Below the pieces are notes generated by a model that had not been told where the DNA came from, did no database searches, and saw only the letters and a program-made list of their open reading frames with translations. Position numbers and translations under genes: made by a program. 64,000 bases of DNA. Source: an uncultured Marinobacterium sp. GTDB taxonomy: Bacteria; Pseudomonadota; Gammaproteobacteria; Pseudomonadales; Balneatricaceae. Numbering within the stretch: position 1 is the stretch's first letter; each line of letters opens with the position of its first letter. Where the stretch lies: positions 222,925 through 286,924 of the forward strand of contig CANMWJ010000004.1 of the NCBI GenBank assembly GCA_947501565.1, given 5' to 3'. Of this stretch, positions 16,420 through 26,281 are shown in pieces.

Positions 16420-17342
16420 TCCGTCGAGGGATAGAAGGATTGGGTGTGCTGCTGGCCTGTCTGATGACGATGGCTGTGGCACAGGCCCAGCCGCTGGAGC
16501 GTATCCAGGTGGCCGAGAACGTCTACGCGCTGATCGGGCCTATGGAGCAGCGCTCCGCCAGAAATCTGGGCAATAACGCGAACTTTGGTTTTATCGTCGG
16601 CGAACAGGGTGTCATCCTGATCGATAGCGGCGGAACCTTGCTCGGCGCCAAAGCGATCGAGCAGCAGATCCGGGCGGTCACCGATAAACCGATCAAACTG
16701 GTGATCAACACCGGTGGGCAGGACCACCGCTGGTTCGGTAACGCCTACTTCAGCGTACAAGGTGCGAAAACCCTGACCTCCACCCAGACTCAGGAAGATC
16801 AGCAGGCACGGGGGGAGACACAGGTTGAAAGAACCTCCGGTTACACTCAGCAAAGCTGGGCGGGCACCGAACTGCAGGTGGCACAGAATAGCGTGGATGC
16901 GATCACCGATATGACGGTAGAAGGCGTGCGTCTGCAACTGATCCCGGTAGGCCCGGCGCACACCGGAGGTGAGACGCTGCTGTGGTTGCCCGAGCACAAA
17001 CTGCTGTTCAGTGGAGATGTGGTCTACATGGATCGGATGTTAGGCGTGGGTCCGCAATCGCAACATCTGGCTTGGATCGAAGCCTTTAAGGTGATTCAGC
17101 AGCTGCAACCAAACGTAATTGTACCGGGTCACGGCCAACCCACCGACCTGGCCGGTGCGGAACGTGATACCTACCGTTATTTGGTGTTTTTACGCAAATC
17201 CGTGGGGCAGCTGGTCGAAGAGGGTGAGGATATGAGCGCCGCAGCGGCGATCGATCAGAGCCAGTTCAGCTACCTCGAAGTCTACGAACAGATCCACAAA
17301 CGCAACGCCCTGCGTGTGTTTGAAGAGATGGAGTGGGAGTAG
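16407..17342 (+). CDS. MBL-fold metallo-hydrolase-like protein with incomplete zinc motif
   Basis: A 311-residue exported protein (hydrophobic signal about 11-28, cleavage near AQAQ). The beta-lactamase fold is clear: GVILIDSGGTLLGA, GPAHTGGETLLWLP (His185), FSGDVVYMDR (Asp204) and IVPGHGQPT (His242). In the usual HxHxDH motif the chain reads NTGGQDHRW: Asp106 and His107 are kept, but both leading histidines are absent and the loop is one residue shorter. One metal site should therefore be lost or altered. The start overlaps the preceding CxxC gene, with AGGAGG 10 bp upstream. Similar genes beside sulfur operons (SoxH-like) have unclear function; the role here is unknown. Confidence 0.85.
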   Translation: MAAVIRRGIEGLGVLLACLMTMAVAQAQPLERIQVAENVYALIGPMEQRSARNLGNNANFGFIVGEQGVILIDSGGTLLGAKAIEQQIRAVTDKPIKLVINTGGQDHRWFGNAYFSVQGAKTLTSTQTQEDQQARGETQVERTSGYTQQSWAGTELQVAQNSVDAITDMTVEGVRLQLIPVGPAHTGGETLLWLPEHKLLFSGDVVYMDRMLGVGPQSQHLAWIEAFKVIQQLQPNVIVPGHGQPTDLAGAERDTYRYLVFLRKSVGQLVEEGEDMSAAAAIDQSQFSYLEVYEQIHKRNALRVFEEMEWE

Positions 17343-17356
17343 GGGAATAGAACAAA

Positions 17357-17389
17357 TAAAGGGGTAGGCACACGGCTTACCCCTTTTTC
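17357..17389. terminator. Bidirectional terminator
   Basis: GGGGTAGGC...GCTTACCCC hairpin flanked by AAA and TTTTT, between the stops of the convergent metallo-hydrolase (plus) and thioesterase (minus) genes. Confidence 0.85.
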
Positions 17390-17411
17390 GTCGTGACTTA
17401 TCGGCAACTGC

Positions 17412-17843
17412 TTAACGCAGATCGTCCACCGAATACCCCTCCAGAGCGTAAGCGGGCAGGTCTTCCTCGGCAGGCACCGGGGTGGATTTTCCGTCATCAT
17501 CGATCGCAACAAATTTAAAGGTCGCTTCGGTCACTTTCTCGCGTTGGCCGATACGGCCACGGCGCACCCAGGCCTCTACATGCACGTTGATGGAGGTGCG
17601 GCCTACCGCATCGATATCGGTGTACACACCCAGAATATCACCCACTTTTACCGGACGGATAAAGCTCATACTGTCGACGGAAACGGTCACTACACGGCCC
17701 TGCGCGCGTTGTCCGGCGCAGATACCGGCTGCGATATCCATCTGTGAGAGCACCCAGCCACCGAAGATATCACCGGCAGGGTTGGTGTCGGCGGGCATCG
17801 CCATAGTACGGGTGGTCAATCGACCTCGTGTTTTTTCAGTCAT
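17412..17843 (-). CDS. Acyl-CoA thioesterase, YciA-like hotdog protein
   Basis: A 143-residue single hotdog-fold protein. The motif MAMPADTNPAGDIFGGWVLSQMDIAAG holds the conserved Asn and the Asp/Gly helix of YciA-type acyl-CoA thioesterases, followed by VTVSVDSMSFIRPVKVGDIL and SINVHVEAWVRR. It hydrolyses acyl-CoA to free acid and CoA in the cytoplasm. The ATG at 17843 (MTEKTRG) fits the family start; an upstream in-frame ATG at 17861 has no ribosome-binding site. The gene is monocistronic. Confidence 0.9.
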   Translation of the reverse strand: MTEKTRGRLTTRTMAMPADTNPAGDIFGGWVLSQMDIAAGICAGQRAQGRVVTVSVDSMSFIRPVKVGDILGVYTDIDAVGRTSINVHVEAWVRRGRIGQREKVTEATFKFVAIDDDGKSTPVPAEEDLPAYALEGYSVDDLR

Positions 17844-18057
17844 GCAGTTTGGCCCTATCATTTATGGAGTAGCAGCGCTCTTTCGGCGCTTTTTATCGGT
17901 TATTTAAAGAGCATTATTCCACTTAAGTTGTAGATCAGGGAAGGGTTCTGTGCAGATCAACTGATCATTTGCATGAAACTTTTCACCGGCTCCGCTATCC
18001 TACGCCTAACACCGTTCGGTGATTTACCACTAATTTCGGGAAACGGACCTTCAGTTT

Positions 18058-18504
18058 ATGCTCGCATACTTCAGATCAATCGGCAGACGAACACTGGCAG
18101 CCTGTGCTGCGCTGTTCTTCGTGCTGTATTGTTCAGTCGGTGTGTGCACAAACTGGCTTGAGGCTTCAGGTAAGCAGAGTTCCGTGATGCACGCTGAGTT
18201 GATCGATCACAGTCATCATCAGGCGTCCCATACTTCCCACGCGAGTCATGATCAGCCTTTACCGGATAGCGCCCATTGCGGTGGCGGTGAAAGTGGCTGT
18301 GAATGGAGTCGAAACCTTGCTGTGGATCCGATGCAGGATGCCGACCCCGCGCACAGCGTTTTCCTGATCTATCTGCTGGCTGCCAGCGTTATGCTGGCGA
18401 TGTTGTGGCGACAGGTCCGCCTTGTCGGCCCCTACGTACGTCAGCGTTTCTTCCTGCGCAGTTATCCGCGCTTGCACCTGCAACACGCCGTTTTTCTGAA
18501 TTAA
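18058..18504 (+). CDS. Histidine-rich two-span membrane protein of the copper efflux operon
   Basis: A 148-residue protein. Two hydrophobic segments (about 13-30 and 101-117) flank a probably periplasmic loop rich in His (His45-His73, including HSHHQASHTSHASHD) and with Cys74 and Cys81. The C-terminal tail is basic. I know no named family; the loop looks built to bind copper or silver. It lies 78 bp before cusC in the same direction, so it is likely the first gene of the efflux operon. A metallochaperone or sensor role is inferred. Confidence 0.75.
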   Translation: MLAYFRSIGRRTLAACAALFFVLYCSVGVCTNWLEASGKQSSVMHAELIDHSHHQASHTSHASHDQPLPDSAHCGGGESGCEWSRNLAVDPMQDADPAHSVFLIYLLAASVMLAMLWRQVRLVGPYVRQRFFLRSYPRLHLQHAVFLN

Positions 18505-18582
18505 GTAATCCTTTTCTGACATCGCTATGGCCTGCCGGGTTATCCCGTGCGGGAGATATTTCTGTGTGTATGAGAAAGGATT

Positions 18583-19884
18583 ATGAAAATTCGTTCTTTT
18601 CTATTGGCAGTGTTTGCTGCCACTACTCTGCCGGTAAAGGCGGAGCTGAGCTTAGAGAGTGCCATTCAGAGCGCGATCAAAAATGACCATTGGGCACAAA
18701 GCAGCGTTCATCAGGAGCAGGCGCTGCGTCAGCAGGCGATCGCCAGCGGGCAGCTGCCCGACCCGAAAATGCGTCTGGCGCTGGCCAACCTGCCCACCGA
18801 TAGCTTCGATTTCGATCAGGAAAATATGACCCAGCTGCAACTGGGTCTATCGCAGCAGTTTCCGCGTGGCGACAGCCTGCAGATCCGTCAGCAGCAGCTC
18901 AGCCAAAAAGCGGACAAAGCACCGCTGCAACGTGCATTGCGTGCGGCTCAGGTAAAACAGCAACTCTCCATGAACTGGTTGAAACTGCACCGGCTGGAAG
19001 TACAGCTGCGCTTGCTGGAAAACAACCGATACCTGTTTCAGGAGCTGGTGGAGATCAGTCGTGCCAACTTCCGTAGCGGCAAGGCACGGCGCTTTGAGGT
19101 GATCGATGCTGAGCTGCAGATCACCCGACTTAACGACCGCATCACCCGCATGCGACAGCAAGCTGCCTCGTTACGTGGAGAGCTGCAGCGCTGGTTGCCT
19201 GAAACGCTCAGTGGGGAAGCGCTACCAACCCCATTGCCTGAGCTGAAACCTCTGGTGGCGGTGAACGATAACGATGCACTGCGTAGCGCCGTCCAGCGTC
19301 ACCCGCAGCTGCAGCTGCTGGAGCGCGATATCAATATCCGCCAGCGTGATGTGGAGCTGGCGGATCAGGCCTACAAACCGGGCTTTCGCTTAGAAAGCAG
19401 TTACGGTTTCCGCGATGATATGCCGGATGGACGCGACCGTGCGGATTTCTTCAGCGTAGCAGTTACCTTCGATTTGCCTCTGTTCCCTGAGAAGCGACAG
19501 GATGCCCGCCGCAACGCCGCTGTTCAGCAGCGTGAAGCGGCCCGCTCTGACCGTTTATTGAGCCTGCGCGAATACCAGGCACAACTGCAGCAGGCTCTGG
19601 CCAATCTGGAAGGCGTCGAGCAGCGACTGGCGATCTACGACAAAGCTTTCCTGCGCCAGCTCCGAGCCAAAAGGCAATCGGCGACCCAATCCTACGCTGC
19701 TGCCGATAGCCGTTTCAGCGACGTGGCTGCCGCCGCGCTGGGCGAGCTTGAGGCCAAAATGATGCAGATCCAGCTGCGTCATCAGCGTGCGCAGATCATC
19801 AGCAATATCAATTTCTGGCTGGCGGCCGTCGATCCCGTCCTCTCTTCTTCTGATTCTTTTTCCGCTTCTGAGGTAACCCCATGA
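18583..19884 (+). CDS. cusC: Outer-membrane efflux channel, CusC/CzcC-like (TolC family)
   Basis: A 433-residue TolC-family protein with signal peptide (MKIRSFLLAVFAATTLPVKA, 20 residues). It has two repeats of long coiled-coil helices: Gln/Arg-rich stretches such as ESAIQSAIKNDHWAQSS and LREYQAQLQQALANLEGV. PDPKMRLALANLPTDSFDF is typical of metal RND outer-membrane partners. There is no lipobox, unlike E. coli CusC. It forms the exit duct of the tripartite pump. Its stop overlaps the adaptor start (ATGA), so the two are translationally coupled. Confidence 0.88.
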   Translation: MKIRSFLLAVFAATTLPVKAELSLESAIQSAIKNDHWAQSSVHQEQALRQQAIASGQLPDPKMRLALANLPTDSFDFDQENMTQLQLGLSQQFPRGDSLQIRQQQLSQKADKAPLQRALRAAQVKQQLSMNWLKLHRLEVQLRLLENNRYLFQELVEISRANFRSGKARRFEVIDAELQITRLNDRITRMRQQAASLRGELQRWLPETLSGEALPTPLPELKPLVAVNDNDALRSAVQRHPQLQLLERDINIRQRDVELADQAYKPGFRLESSYGFRDDMPDGRDRADFFSVAVTFDLPLFPEKRQDARRNAAVQQREAARSDRLLSLREYQAQLQQALANLEGVEQRLAIYDKAFLRQLRAKRQSATQSYAAADSRFSDVAAAALGELEAKMMQIQLRHQRAQIISNINFWLAAVDPVLSSSDSFSASEVTP

Positions 19885-21362
19885 ACAAGTTTATTCTGAC
19901 AACCGCTGCCCTGATGATCGGTGCCGCTGCGGGGTATTACCTTCCGGGGCAGCTGAATCCAACCGGCACCGGAGCGGCTGAAGCGAAAGATCCCAATGAA
20001 CCGCTCTACTGGGTTGCCCCAATGGACCCTAACTACAAACGCGACAAACCGGGCCTCTCGCCGATGGGCATGGATCTGGTGCCGGTGTACGAGGAGGATC
20101 TGGCGGGCGGTGATTCACCGGGCACGGTGAGCATCGATCCGGTGGTGGAGAACAACCTAGGCGTGCGCACCGCGCCGGTCTGGTTCAGTCCGTTGCAGGC
20201 CAAAATTAGCACTGTTGGCTACGTGGGTTACGACGAGGAACAGCAGCAGGACGTACATTCGCGCATCGCTGGCTGGCTGGAAGTGCTGCACGTAAAAGCG
20301 GATGGCGAGTTTGTGGAAGAGGGTGCGCTGCTTTATGAGATCTACTCGCCGGAGCTGGTCACCGCGCAGGAGGAGTACCTGACCGCGGTACGTAGCGGCA
20401 ACCGTTACCTGCGTAAAGCCAGTGCTGAAAAACTGGTCGCGTTGGGTGTGCCCGAACAAGTGATCGGCCAGCTGCGCAAAACCGGTAAGGCGCTGAACAG
20501 CATACCGTTTTACGCGCCGCGTGCCGGGTACGTGAGCATGCTCAAGGTACGGCAGGGGATGTATATCAAACCGGCAACCCGCGTGATGCGCATCGGCGCT
20601 CTGGATCAGGTCTGGGTGATTGCAGAGCTGTTTGAGCGACAGGCGGCGCAGATCCGTAAGGGTGACAGTGCCCGTATGCAGCTGGACTTCCAGCCGGGAC
20701 GTTACTGGGGTGGCAGCGTAGATTACATCTACCCCAGCCTTAACGAAAAGACCCGCACCCTGCGCGTGCGACTGCGCTTTGGAAACCCGGACCTCGACCT
20801 GAAACCGGGCATGTTCGCCCGGGTTGATCTGCTGGCGCAGCCGACTGGCGAGGTGCTGAATATCCCGGCCAGCGCCTTGATCGAAACCGGCGATTCCCAA
20901 CGGGCCGTGGTGGCCTTGGGCGAGGGCAAGTACAAGTCGGTGGAAGTTAAAACCGGCGCGCGTATCGGCGAGCGGGTGGCGATTCTCGACGGCCTCTATC
21001 CCGAAGACCGGGTGGTGACCTCGGCGCAGTTTATGCTCGATTCCGAATCCGCCATCAGTTCCGATTTCCTGCGTATGACCCCGCCGACTATGGGTCTGAT
21101 CGAGGAGACCTGGGCGCAGGCGGAGGTGCGCGAAATGGATGCCGACAGTCGCAAGGTGGTGCTGAAACACGCGCCGATCCGTATGTGGCAGCAGCCAGAG
21201 ATGGTGATGGAGGTGCCAGTCGACGAGGCTGTAGACCTCAACCTGCTGCAGCCGGGCAACGCCGTGCAGGTATTGCTGAACGGCGCCGATATGGGCGAGC
21301 TGAAGATCACCGACGTGATCCTGCCGCAACCCAAGGCACCCCGTGAAGGAGGTGTGATGTGA
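19881..21362 (+). CDS. cusB: Periplasmic adaptor of a copper/silver RND pump, CusB-like
   Basis: A 493-residue membrane-fusion protein. An N-terminal signal/anchor (about 4-22) is followed by a heavy-metal-binding domain (about 41-70, [28 protein letters not shown]) with several Met. The lipoyl/barrel-sandwich part follows ([22 protein letters not shown]) and then beta-barrel regions ([21 protein letters not shown]). A C-terminal extension of about 95 residues comes after the canonical adaptor end. It links CusA to CusC and passes metal ions to the pump. It overlaps cusC upstream and cusA downstream, each by 4 bp. Confidence 0.92.
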   Translation: MNKFILTTAALMIGAAAGYYLPGQLNPTGTGAAEAKDPNEPLYWVAPMDPNYKRDKPGLSPMGMDLVPVYEEDLAGGDSPGTVSIDPVVENNLGVRTAPVWFSPLQAKISTVGYVGYDEEQQQDVHSRIAGWLEVLHVKADGEFVEEGALLYEIYSPELVTAQEEYLTAVRSGNRYLRKASAEKLVALGVPEQVIGQLRKTGKALNSIPFYAPRAGYVSMLKVRQGMYIKPATRVMRIGALDQVWVIAELFERQAAQIRKGDSARMQLDFQPGRYWGGSVDYIYPSLNEKTRTLRVRLRFGNPDLDLKPGMFARVDLLAQPTGEVLNIPASALIETGDSQRAVVALGEGKYKSVEVKTGARIGERVAILDGLYPEDRVVTSAQFMLDSESAISSDFLRMTPPTMGLIEETWAQAEVREMDADSRKVVLKHAPIRMWQQPEMVMEVPVDEAVDLNLLQPGNAVQVLLNGADMGELKITDVILPQPKAPREGGVM

Positions 21363-24300
21363 TTAAGGGACTGATTTTCTGGTCGATCAGGAACCGCTTT
21401 TTGGTCCTGCTCGCCACCCTGATTACTCTGGGCTGGGGTGTGTTTACCCTGAAAAACACACCCATCGACGCCATTCCCGATCTCTCCGACGTGCAGGTGA
21501 TCATCAAAACCACCTATCCGGGGCAGGCGCCGCAGGTGGTAGAAGATCAGGTCACCTATCCGCTCACCACGGCGATGCTGTCGGTGCCGGGGGCAAAAAC
21601 CGTGCGCGGGTTCTCCTTCTTCGGGGATTCATACGTGTACGTGATCTTTGACGACGATACTGACCTCTACTGGGCGCGCAGCCGGGTATTGGAATATCTC
21701 AGTCAGGTAGCTTCGCGTCTGCCCGCCAGCGCCAAACCGCAACTGGGGCCGGACGCGACCGGTGTGGGCTGGATCTACCTCTACGCGTTGGTGGACCGCA
21801 CCGGTCAGCATGATCTGTCTGAGCTGCGCAGCCTGCAGGACTGGTTCCTGAAGTACGAGTTGCAGACGGTGCCTGGCGTATCCGAAGTGGCGCCGGTAGG
21901 TGGCATGGTGAAGCAATATCAGGTGAAGGTGGACCCGGATAAGCTGCGTGCCTTTGGTATCCCGCTTTCCCATATCAACACCGCCATCCGTCGCGCCAAC
22001 CAGGAGAGCGGTGCCTCGGTTCTGGAGATGGCGGAAGCAGAGTATATGGTGCGCGCCAGCGGTTATCTGGATGGGATCGACGCGATCCGTGCGATCCCGT
22101 TAGGCGCGACCCAGCAGGGTACTCCAATTCTGTTACAGGATCTGGCTGAGATCAGCGTTGGTCCACAGATGCGCCGTGGTATCGCCGAGCTGGACGGCGA
22201 GGGTGAGGCCGTCGGCGGCGTGGTGGTGATGCGCTTTGGTGAAAATGCGCAGAAAACCATCGACGGCGTCAAAGCCAAGCTGGAAGAGCTGAAACGCAGT
22301 CTGCCGGAAGGTGTCGAGATCGTTACCGTGTACGACCGTTCCGGCCTGATCGAACGTGCGGTGGAGAACCTGTTCGAGAAACTGCTGGAGGAGTTCGTGG
22401 TGGTGGTCGTGGTCTGCGCCGCGTTCCTGTTCCATTTCCGCTCCTCGCTGGTGGTGATCATTAGCCTGCCGGTGGGCATCCTGATGGCGTTTATCGTCAT
22501 GTATTACCAGGGCATCAACGCCAACATCATGTCGCTGGGTGGTATCGCTATCGCCATCGGGGCCATGGTGGACGGTGCGATAGTCATGGTGGAGAACGTC
22601 CACAAGCATATTGAACGTACGCCTCTGACGCCGGAAAACCGCTGGCGGGTGATCGGAGATGCCGCCGCTGAAGTAGGACCCGCGCTGTTCTTCAGCTTGC
22701 TGATCATCACCATCAGTTTCTTGCCGGTGTTCACGCTGGAGGCGCAGGAAGGTCGTATGTTCTCGCCGCTGGCCTTCACCAAAACCTACGCCATGGCCGC
22801 CGCTGCCGGATTGGCGGTGACGCTGGTGCCGGTGCTGATGGGTTACTGCATCCGTGGCAAAGTGCTGCCCGAACATAAGAATCCGCTCAACCGTCTGCTG
22901 CTGGTGATCTACCTGCCGGTGATCCGCGCGGTGCTGCACTGGCCGAAAACCACCGTTGCTGCGGCACTGCTGGTGACGGCTGTAGGGTTCTGGCCGATCG
23001 ACAAAATCGGCAGCGAGTTTATCCCGCCGCTGGATGAGGGCGACCTGATGTACATGCCCACCACCTATCCGGGGATCTCCATCGGCAAGGCACGCGAGCT
23101 GTTGCAGCAGACCGATAAACTGATCCGTACCGTCCCTGAAGTGGAGCGGGTATTCGGTAAGATCGGCCGTGCTGAAACCGCTACCGACCCGGCGCCGCTC
23201 ACCATGATCGAGACCTTCATTACCCTCAAACCGCGCGACCAGTGGCGCGAGGGGATGACCACCGACAAACTCACCAAGGAGCTGGATAAACTGGTGAAAT
23301 TCCCCGGCCTGACCAACGCCTGGGTGATGCCGATCAAAACCCGTATCGACATGCTCGCCACCGGCATCAAAACCCCGGTGGGCCTGAAGGTGGCGGGGCC
23401 GGATCTGGCGGAGATCCAGAAGATCGGTTTGCAGCTGGAGAAGGTGATTGCTGAAGTGCCCGGTACTGCGTCGGTCTACTCCGAACGTGTCGCAGGCGGG
23501 CGTTATATCAAGGTGGATATCCAGCGCCTGAAAGCGGCGCGTTACGGCCTGAATATCGCGGATGTGCAGGCGGTGGTGACCAGCGCCATTGGTGGCATGA
23601 ACGTCTCCCAAACCGTGGAGGGATTGGAGCGTTATCCGGTCAACGTGCGTTATCCGCAGGACTACCGCAATTCGCTGGAGAAGCTGAAACTGCTGCCGCT
23701 GGTCACGCCAACCGGTCAGCGGATCGCGCTGGCGGACGTAGCCAATATCCGCATCGAGGATGGCCCGCCGGGGATCAAAAGCGAAAACGCTCGCCCCAAC
23801 GGCTGGACCTTTGTGGATATCGAAGGGCGTGACCTTGGCTCTTACGTGGCGGACGCGCAGAAACACGTGGCGGAAAACGTACAGCTGCCGCCGGGGTATT
23901 CGATCAACTGGTCCGGCCAGTACGAATACCTGCTGCGCGCGCAGGAACGCCTGAGCTACGTACTGCCGCTGACGCTGGCGATCATTGTGGTGCTGCTCTA
24001 CATGAACTTCCGTCGCTTCGCCGAAGTCGCGATCATCATGGGAACCCTGCCACTGGCACTGATCGGCGGTATCTGGATGCTCTACCTCAACCAGTACAAC
24101 TTCTCTGTCGCCGTGGGCGTAGGTTTTATCGCCCTGGCTGGTGTCGCAGTGGAGATCGGGGTGATCATGCTGGTCTACCTCAATCAGGCGTTCAAAGCCA
24201 AACAGGCAGCGAATCCAGATGGACTAACGCTTGCCGATCTGCGCGATGCCGTGGTGGAAGGCGCCGGTATGCGTGTGCGCCCGGTGATGATGACCGTCGC

Positions 24301-24478
24301 CACGGTAGTCGCTGGCCTGTTGCCGATCATGTACGGCACCGGAACCGGTGCGCAGATTATGCAGCGTATCGCCGCCCCGATGGTCGGCGGTATGGTCAGC
24401 GCTGTCGTGCTAACGCTGGTGTTGGTGCCGGCGGTTTATTTTCTTTGGAAAAGGGGGGAGGTTAAACCTCTGGATTGA
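21359..24478 (+). CDS. cusA: Cu(I)/Ag(I) RND efflux pump, CusA
   Basis: A 1039-residue inner-membrane resistance-nodulation-division pump with 12 membrane segments and two large periplasmic loops. The proton-relay motif reads [17 protein letters not shown] (Asp and Glu kept). The three methionines that carry Cu(I)/Ag(I) in E. coli CusA (573, 623, 672) have exact counterparts here at Met566, Met616 and Met665 with identical spacing, within [21 protein letters not shown] and [12 protein letters not shown]. This favours Cu/Ag over Co/Zn/Cd. The start is GTG 21359, with GGAGG six bases upstream, overlapping cusB by 4 bp. Last gene of the operon; no clear terminator follows. Confidence 0.94.
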   Translation: MIKGLIFWSIRNRFLVLLATLITLGWGVFTLKNTPIDAIPDLSDVQVIIKTTYPGQAPQVVEDQVTYPLTTAMLSVPGAKTVRGFSFFGDSYVYVIFDDDTDLYWARSRVLEYLSQVASRLPASAKPQLGPDATGVGWIYLYALVDRTGQHDLSELRSLQDWFLKYELQTVPGVSEVAPVGGMVKQYQVKVDPDKLRAFGIPLSHINTAIRRANQESGASVLEMAEAEYMVRASGYLDGIDAIRAIPLGATQQGTPILLQDLAEISVGPQMRRGIAELDGEGEAVGGVVVMRFGENAQKTIDGVKAKLEELKRSLPEGVEIVTVYDRSGLIERAVENLFEKLLEEFVVVVVVCAAFLFHFRSSLVVIISLPVGILMAFIVMYYQGINANIMSLGGIAIAIGAMVDGAIVMVENVHKHIERTPLTPENRWRVIGDAAAEVGPALFFSLLIITISFLPVFTLEAQEGRMFSPLAFTKTYAMAAAAGLAVTLVPVLMGYCIRGKVLPEHKNPLNRLLLVIYLPVIRAVLHWPKTTVAAALLVTAVGFWPIDKIGSEFIPPLDEGDLMYMPTTYPGISIGKARELLQQTDKLIRTVPEVERVFGKIGRAETATDPAPLTMIETFITLKPRDQWREGMTTDKLTKELDKLVKFPGLTNAWVMPIKTRIDMLATGIKTPVGLKVAGPDLAEIQKIGLQLEKVIAEVPGTASVYSERVAGGRYIKVDIQRLKAARYGLNIADVQAVVTSAIGGMNVSQTVEGLERYPVNVRYPQDYRNSLEKLKLLPLVTPTGQRIALADVANIRIEDGPPGIKSENARPNGWTFVDIEGRDLGSYVADAQKHVAENVQLPPGYSINWSGQYEYLLRAQERLSYVLPLTLAIIVVLLYMNFRRFAEVAIIMGTLPLALIGGIWMLYLNQYNFSVAVGVGFIALAGVAVEIGVIMLVYLNQAFKAKQAANPDGLTLADLRDAVVEGAGMRVRPVMMTVATVVAGLLPIMYGTGTGAQIMQRIAAPMVGGMVSAVVLTLVLVPAVYFLWKRGEVKPLD

Positions 24479-24542
24479 TAAGAGGGTTAAGCCAGAAATC
24501 AGATGGATCTAAATACTCTGTAAGGTGATTTAACTTCATCAG

Positions 24543-24727
24543 TCGTCCTGTCGGACGAGATAAGAGGGGGCAGCTGCGCCCCCCTTATCAATCGGCTACG
24601 CGCCCCGCCCGGCAGCCCCGCTACTTGCCGGACTTCGTCCGGTACCTTGCGTTTCTCTCTCGAAATAGTGTGCTCGGAAACTCGGCCGCTTCGCGCCCTC
24701 AAACAACCGAGCACTCAACCTATTTCT
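24543..24727 (-). repeat. GC-rich palindromic module, copy 1 (inverted)
   Basis: Read on the minus strand it has the same ordered blocks as copies 2 and 3: TGTTTGAGGGCGCGAAGCG, then CGGCAAGTAGCGGGGCTGC, then a hairpin of the GGGGGCGCAGC type. It includes a strong hairpin at about 24558-24585 (GGGGGC/GCCCCC). Orientation is opposite to copies 2 and 3. Confidence 0.7.
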
Positions 24728-24745
24728 AGATGCGATACTCAGCTG

Positions 24746-24848
24746 CGTAGAGGGGAGATAATATAGTGCCAATCCGCTCTTTATCACTCGATGATTGCAT
24801 GGTGGATCTCGCGTGGTTAAGTCATGGCACGAGATTACCCCCTCTACG
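24746..24848. repeat. Imperfect inverted repeat between modules 1 and 2
   Basis: CGTAGAGGGG (24746-24755) pairs perfectly with CCCCTCTACG (24839-24848). After a few mismatches, GTGCCA (24766-24771) pairs with TGGCAC (24825-24830). About 53 bp lie between the arms. Confidence 0.6.
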
Positions 24849-24879
24849 CCGCCGAGCATTGCAGGATGCAATCGACAAG

Positions 24880-25021
24880 CGCGAGGACTGTTTGAGGAGC
24901 GAAGCGACGAGTTCCGCAGCGCCGATTGTAGCCGAAACGCGCAGGGCATCCGGCGTAGCCGGGCAAGTAGCGGGGCTGCAGGAGGGATCGTTAAGGGAGG
25001 GCGCAGCCGCTCTCCCTTGAC
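24880..25021 (+). repeat. GC-rich palindromic module, copy 2
   Basis: Blocks in order: TGTTTGAGGAGCGAAGCGAC, CATCCGGCGTAGCCGG, GGGCAAGTAGCGGGGCTGC, and the hairpin AAGGGAG...CTCCCTT (24993-25018). It ends about 134 bp before the ATG of the first paralogue. Confidence 0.7.
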
Positions 25022-25155
25022 TACTTCATGGGGCTGGGAGACTCAAACGTACTATTAGGCTTCACTACCTGAAGAAAGACAGCATTCAAGCCTTGCTCTA
25101 TACGCTTAAAGGCGGCTATGTTCTTCAGCCAGCTAGATTAATTTCAGGGAACGAA

Positions 25156-26025
25156 ATGAGCATTCTTAACCACCTTTCTTTTCGCAACCGTCGATATATT
25201 GTTCAAGCGCTCAAACAGATTTCTTCGCATTGGCTTGGTTATGCAACGGCCTCAATACTCCTGGCTGCCTTGCTTGTAGTCGTAATCTCCGACGACCCAA
25301 ATGAGGTTGGGGACTTCGTAGCGGGTTTTGCTGGCGCTTTAGCATTTCTTTGGTTGATTGCCAGCTTTCGGATGCAGGGTTCCGAGCTAATGATGCAACG
25401 TGAAGAATTAGCCTTACAGAGGAAGGCTATACAACTGCAAACCAAAGAGCTCAAGGAGGTTACCAGGCTCTCTGTATTGGAAAATGTGCGGATTATGCTC
25501 GAAGACGCCAAGTCTCTTCTTTCGGAGAAAAATGATATCAATTCTTTGAGCTTTCAGCTTGGAATTGAGCTTTTTTCTGAGTTTGGCACTCAGGAAAGTT
25601 TGAGATTGAACGAAATGGCAAAAAAACCGGAAGAGTTGTTGGCTAGCCATTGTGATTTTTTCGAAACCTTCAATCTTTCTAGGAATTATGTCTCCAAGGT
25701 TTCAGCTATTGTGTCGTTTTACCTTACTTATGCTGGGGTACGGGTCGAAAAAGAAAAGTCCGCCGAAAAAATTGTAATTGAGTACGCAGGTGCTGTTTCA
25801 TCAGTACCATACTTGGCAGGGGAGATAGAGCAGGTAAAAGAACTGGCGCAAACAATATCTAGGTTAGAAAAAAGCGCGCTTTATAAAGCATATTGCTTAA
25901 CCTATTCAGCGGCACTTATTCACGAAGGAATAGACGAGAATATGGATAAGCATCACTTAGAGATGATTGGTGTACTCGAAAAAGAGGGGTTTCCCATTCC
26001 CGACATCGTGTATGAGGTCCTTTAA
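25156..26025 (+). CDS. Unknown two-span membrane/coiled-coil protein, paralogue 1
   Basis: A 289-residue protein with two hydrophobic spans (about 29-45 and 51-70), a Glu/Gln/Lys coiled coil (about 74-100, with the REELALQRKAIQLQ pattern) and a cytoplasmic helical domain. It is AT-rich compared with its neighbours. It is homologous along its full length to the protein at 26282-27166: shared FLWL, Q-SEL, KEL--T-LS, VPYL-GE and P-IV-E-L. The ATG at 25156 lies within a 19-nt leader identical in both genes. Two-span plus coiled-coil proteins of this outline occur among putative phage-defence proteins, but no family could be named. Function unknown. Confidence 0.75.
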   Translation: MSILNHLSFRNRRYIVQALKQISSHWLGYATASILLAALLVVVISDDPNEVGDFVAGFAGALAFLWLIASFRMQGSELMMQREELALQRKAIQLQTKELKEVTRLSVLENVRIMLEDAKSLLSEKNDINSLSFQLGIELFSEFGTQESLRLNEMAKKPEELLASHCDFFETFNLSRNYVSKVSAIVSFYLTYAGVRVEKEKSAEKIVIEYAGAVSSVPYLAGEIEQVKELAQTISRLEKSALYKAYCLTYSAALIHEGIDENMDKHHLEMIGVLEKEGFPIPDIVYEVL

Positions 26026-26039
26026 AGAATCCTATATAT

Positions 26040-26115
26040 CCGCAGCGCTCTGCTACGTCGGGCAAGTAGCGGGGCTGCGGATCGTTAAGGGAGGGCGCAG
26101 CCGCTCTCCCTTGAC
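26040..26115 (+). repeat. GC-rich palindromic module, copy 3 (partial)
   Basis: Carries GGGCAAGTAGCGGGGCTGC and then a block identical to copy 2 from GGATCGTTAAGGGAGG to CTCTCCCTTGAC, including the hairpin at 26087-26112. It lies between the two paralogues, 166 bp before the second ATG. Confidence 0.75.
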
Positions 26116-26281
26116 ACCTGTGAAGTGGTTGGACGTCCCAAATACCCCAAACACTATGCTCCTCACCTAACAACCCTGATCAGCCCTTGATCAACACCCC
26201 CCTTCCCAGTTATGTTCGCTAAATAGCCAGTTGTTATTCAAAAACAACTCCACGCTTTTTAGCCAAATTTCAGGGAACGAA

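Larger units (their letters stand above)
24479..25155. other. Non-coding accessory region with large palindromic structures
   Basis: About 680 bp between cusA and the first paralogue. It contains a GC-rich module in minus orientation (24543-24727), an imperfect inverted repeat (24746-24771 / 24825-24848) and the same module in plus orientation (24880-25021). No gene is credible here. Confidence 0.6.

Noticed and set aside
17900..18057. CusR or CueR operator before the copper operon
   Set aside because: No match to the known CusR palindrome or the CueR-type spaced promoter was visible.
22133..23866. 577-codon minus-strand frame opposite cusA (and similar long frames opposite cusB, oprC, rnr, phnJ-phnM and the CitA-type kinase)
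   Set aside because: Codon bias of GC-rich genes keeps the opposite strand open; products are His/Gln/Arg-rich with no domains, and the sense genes are unambiguous.
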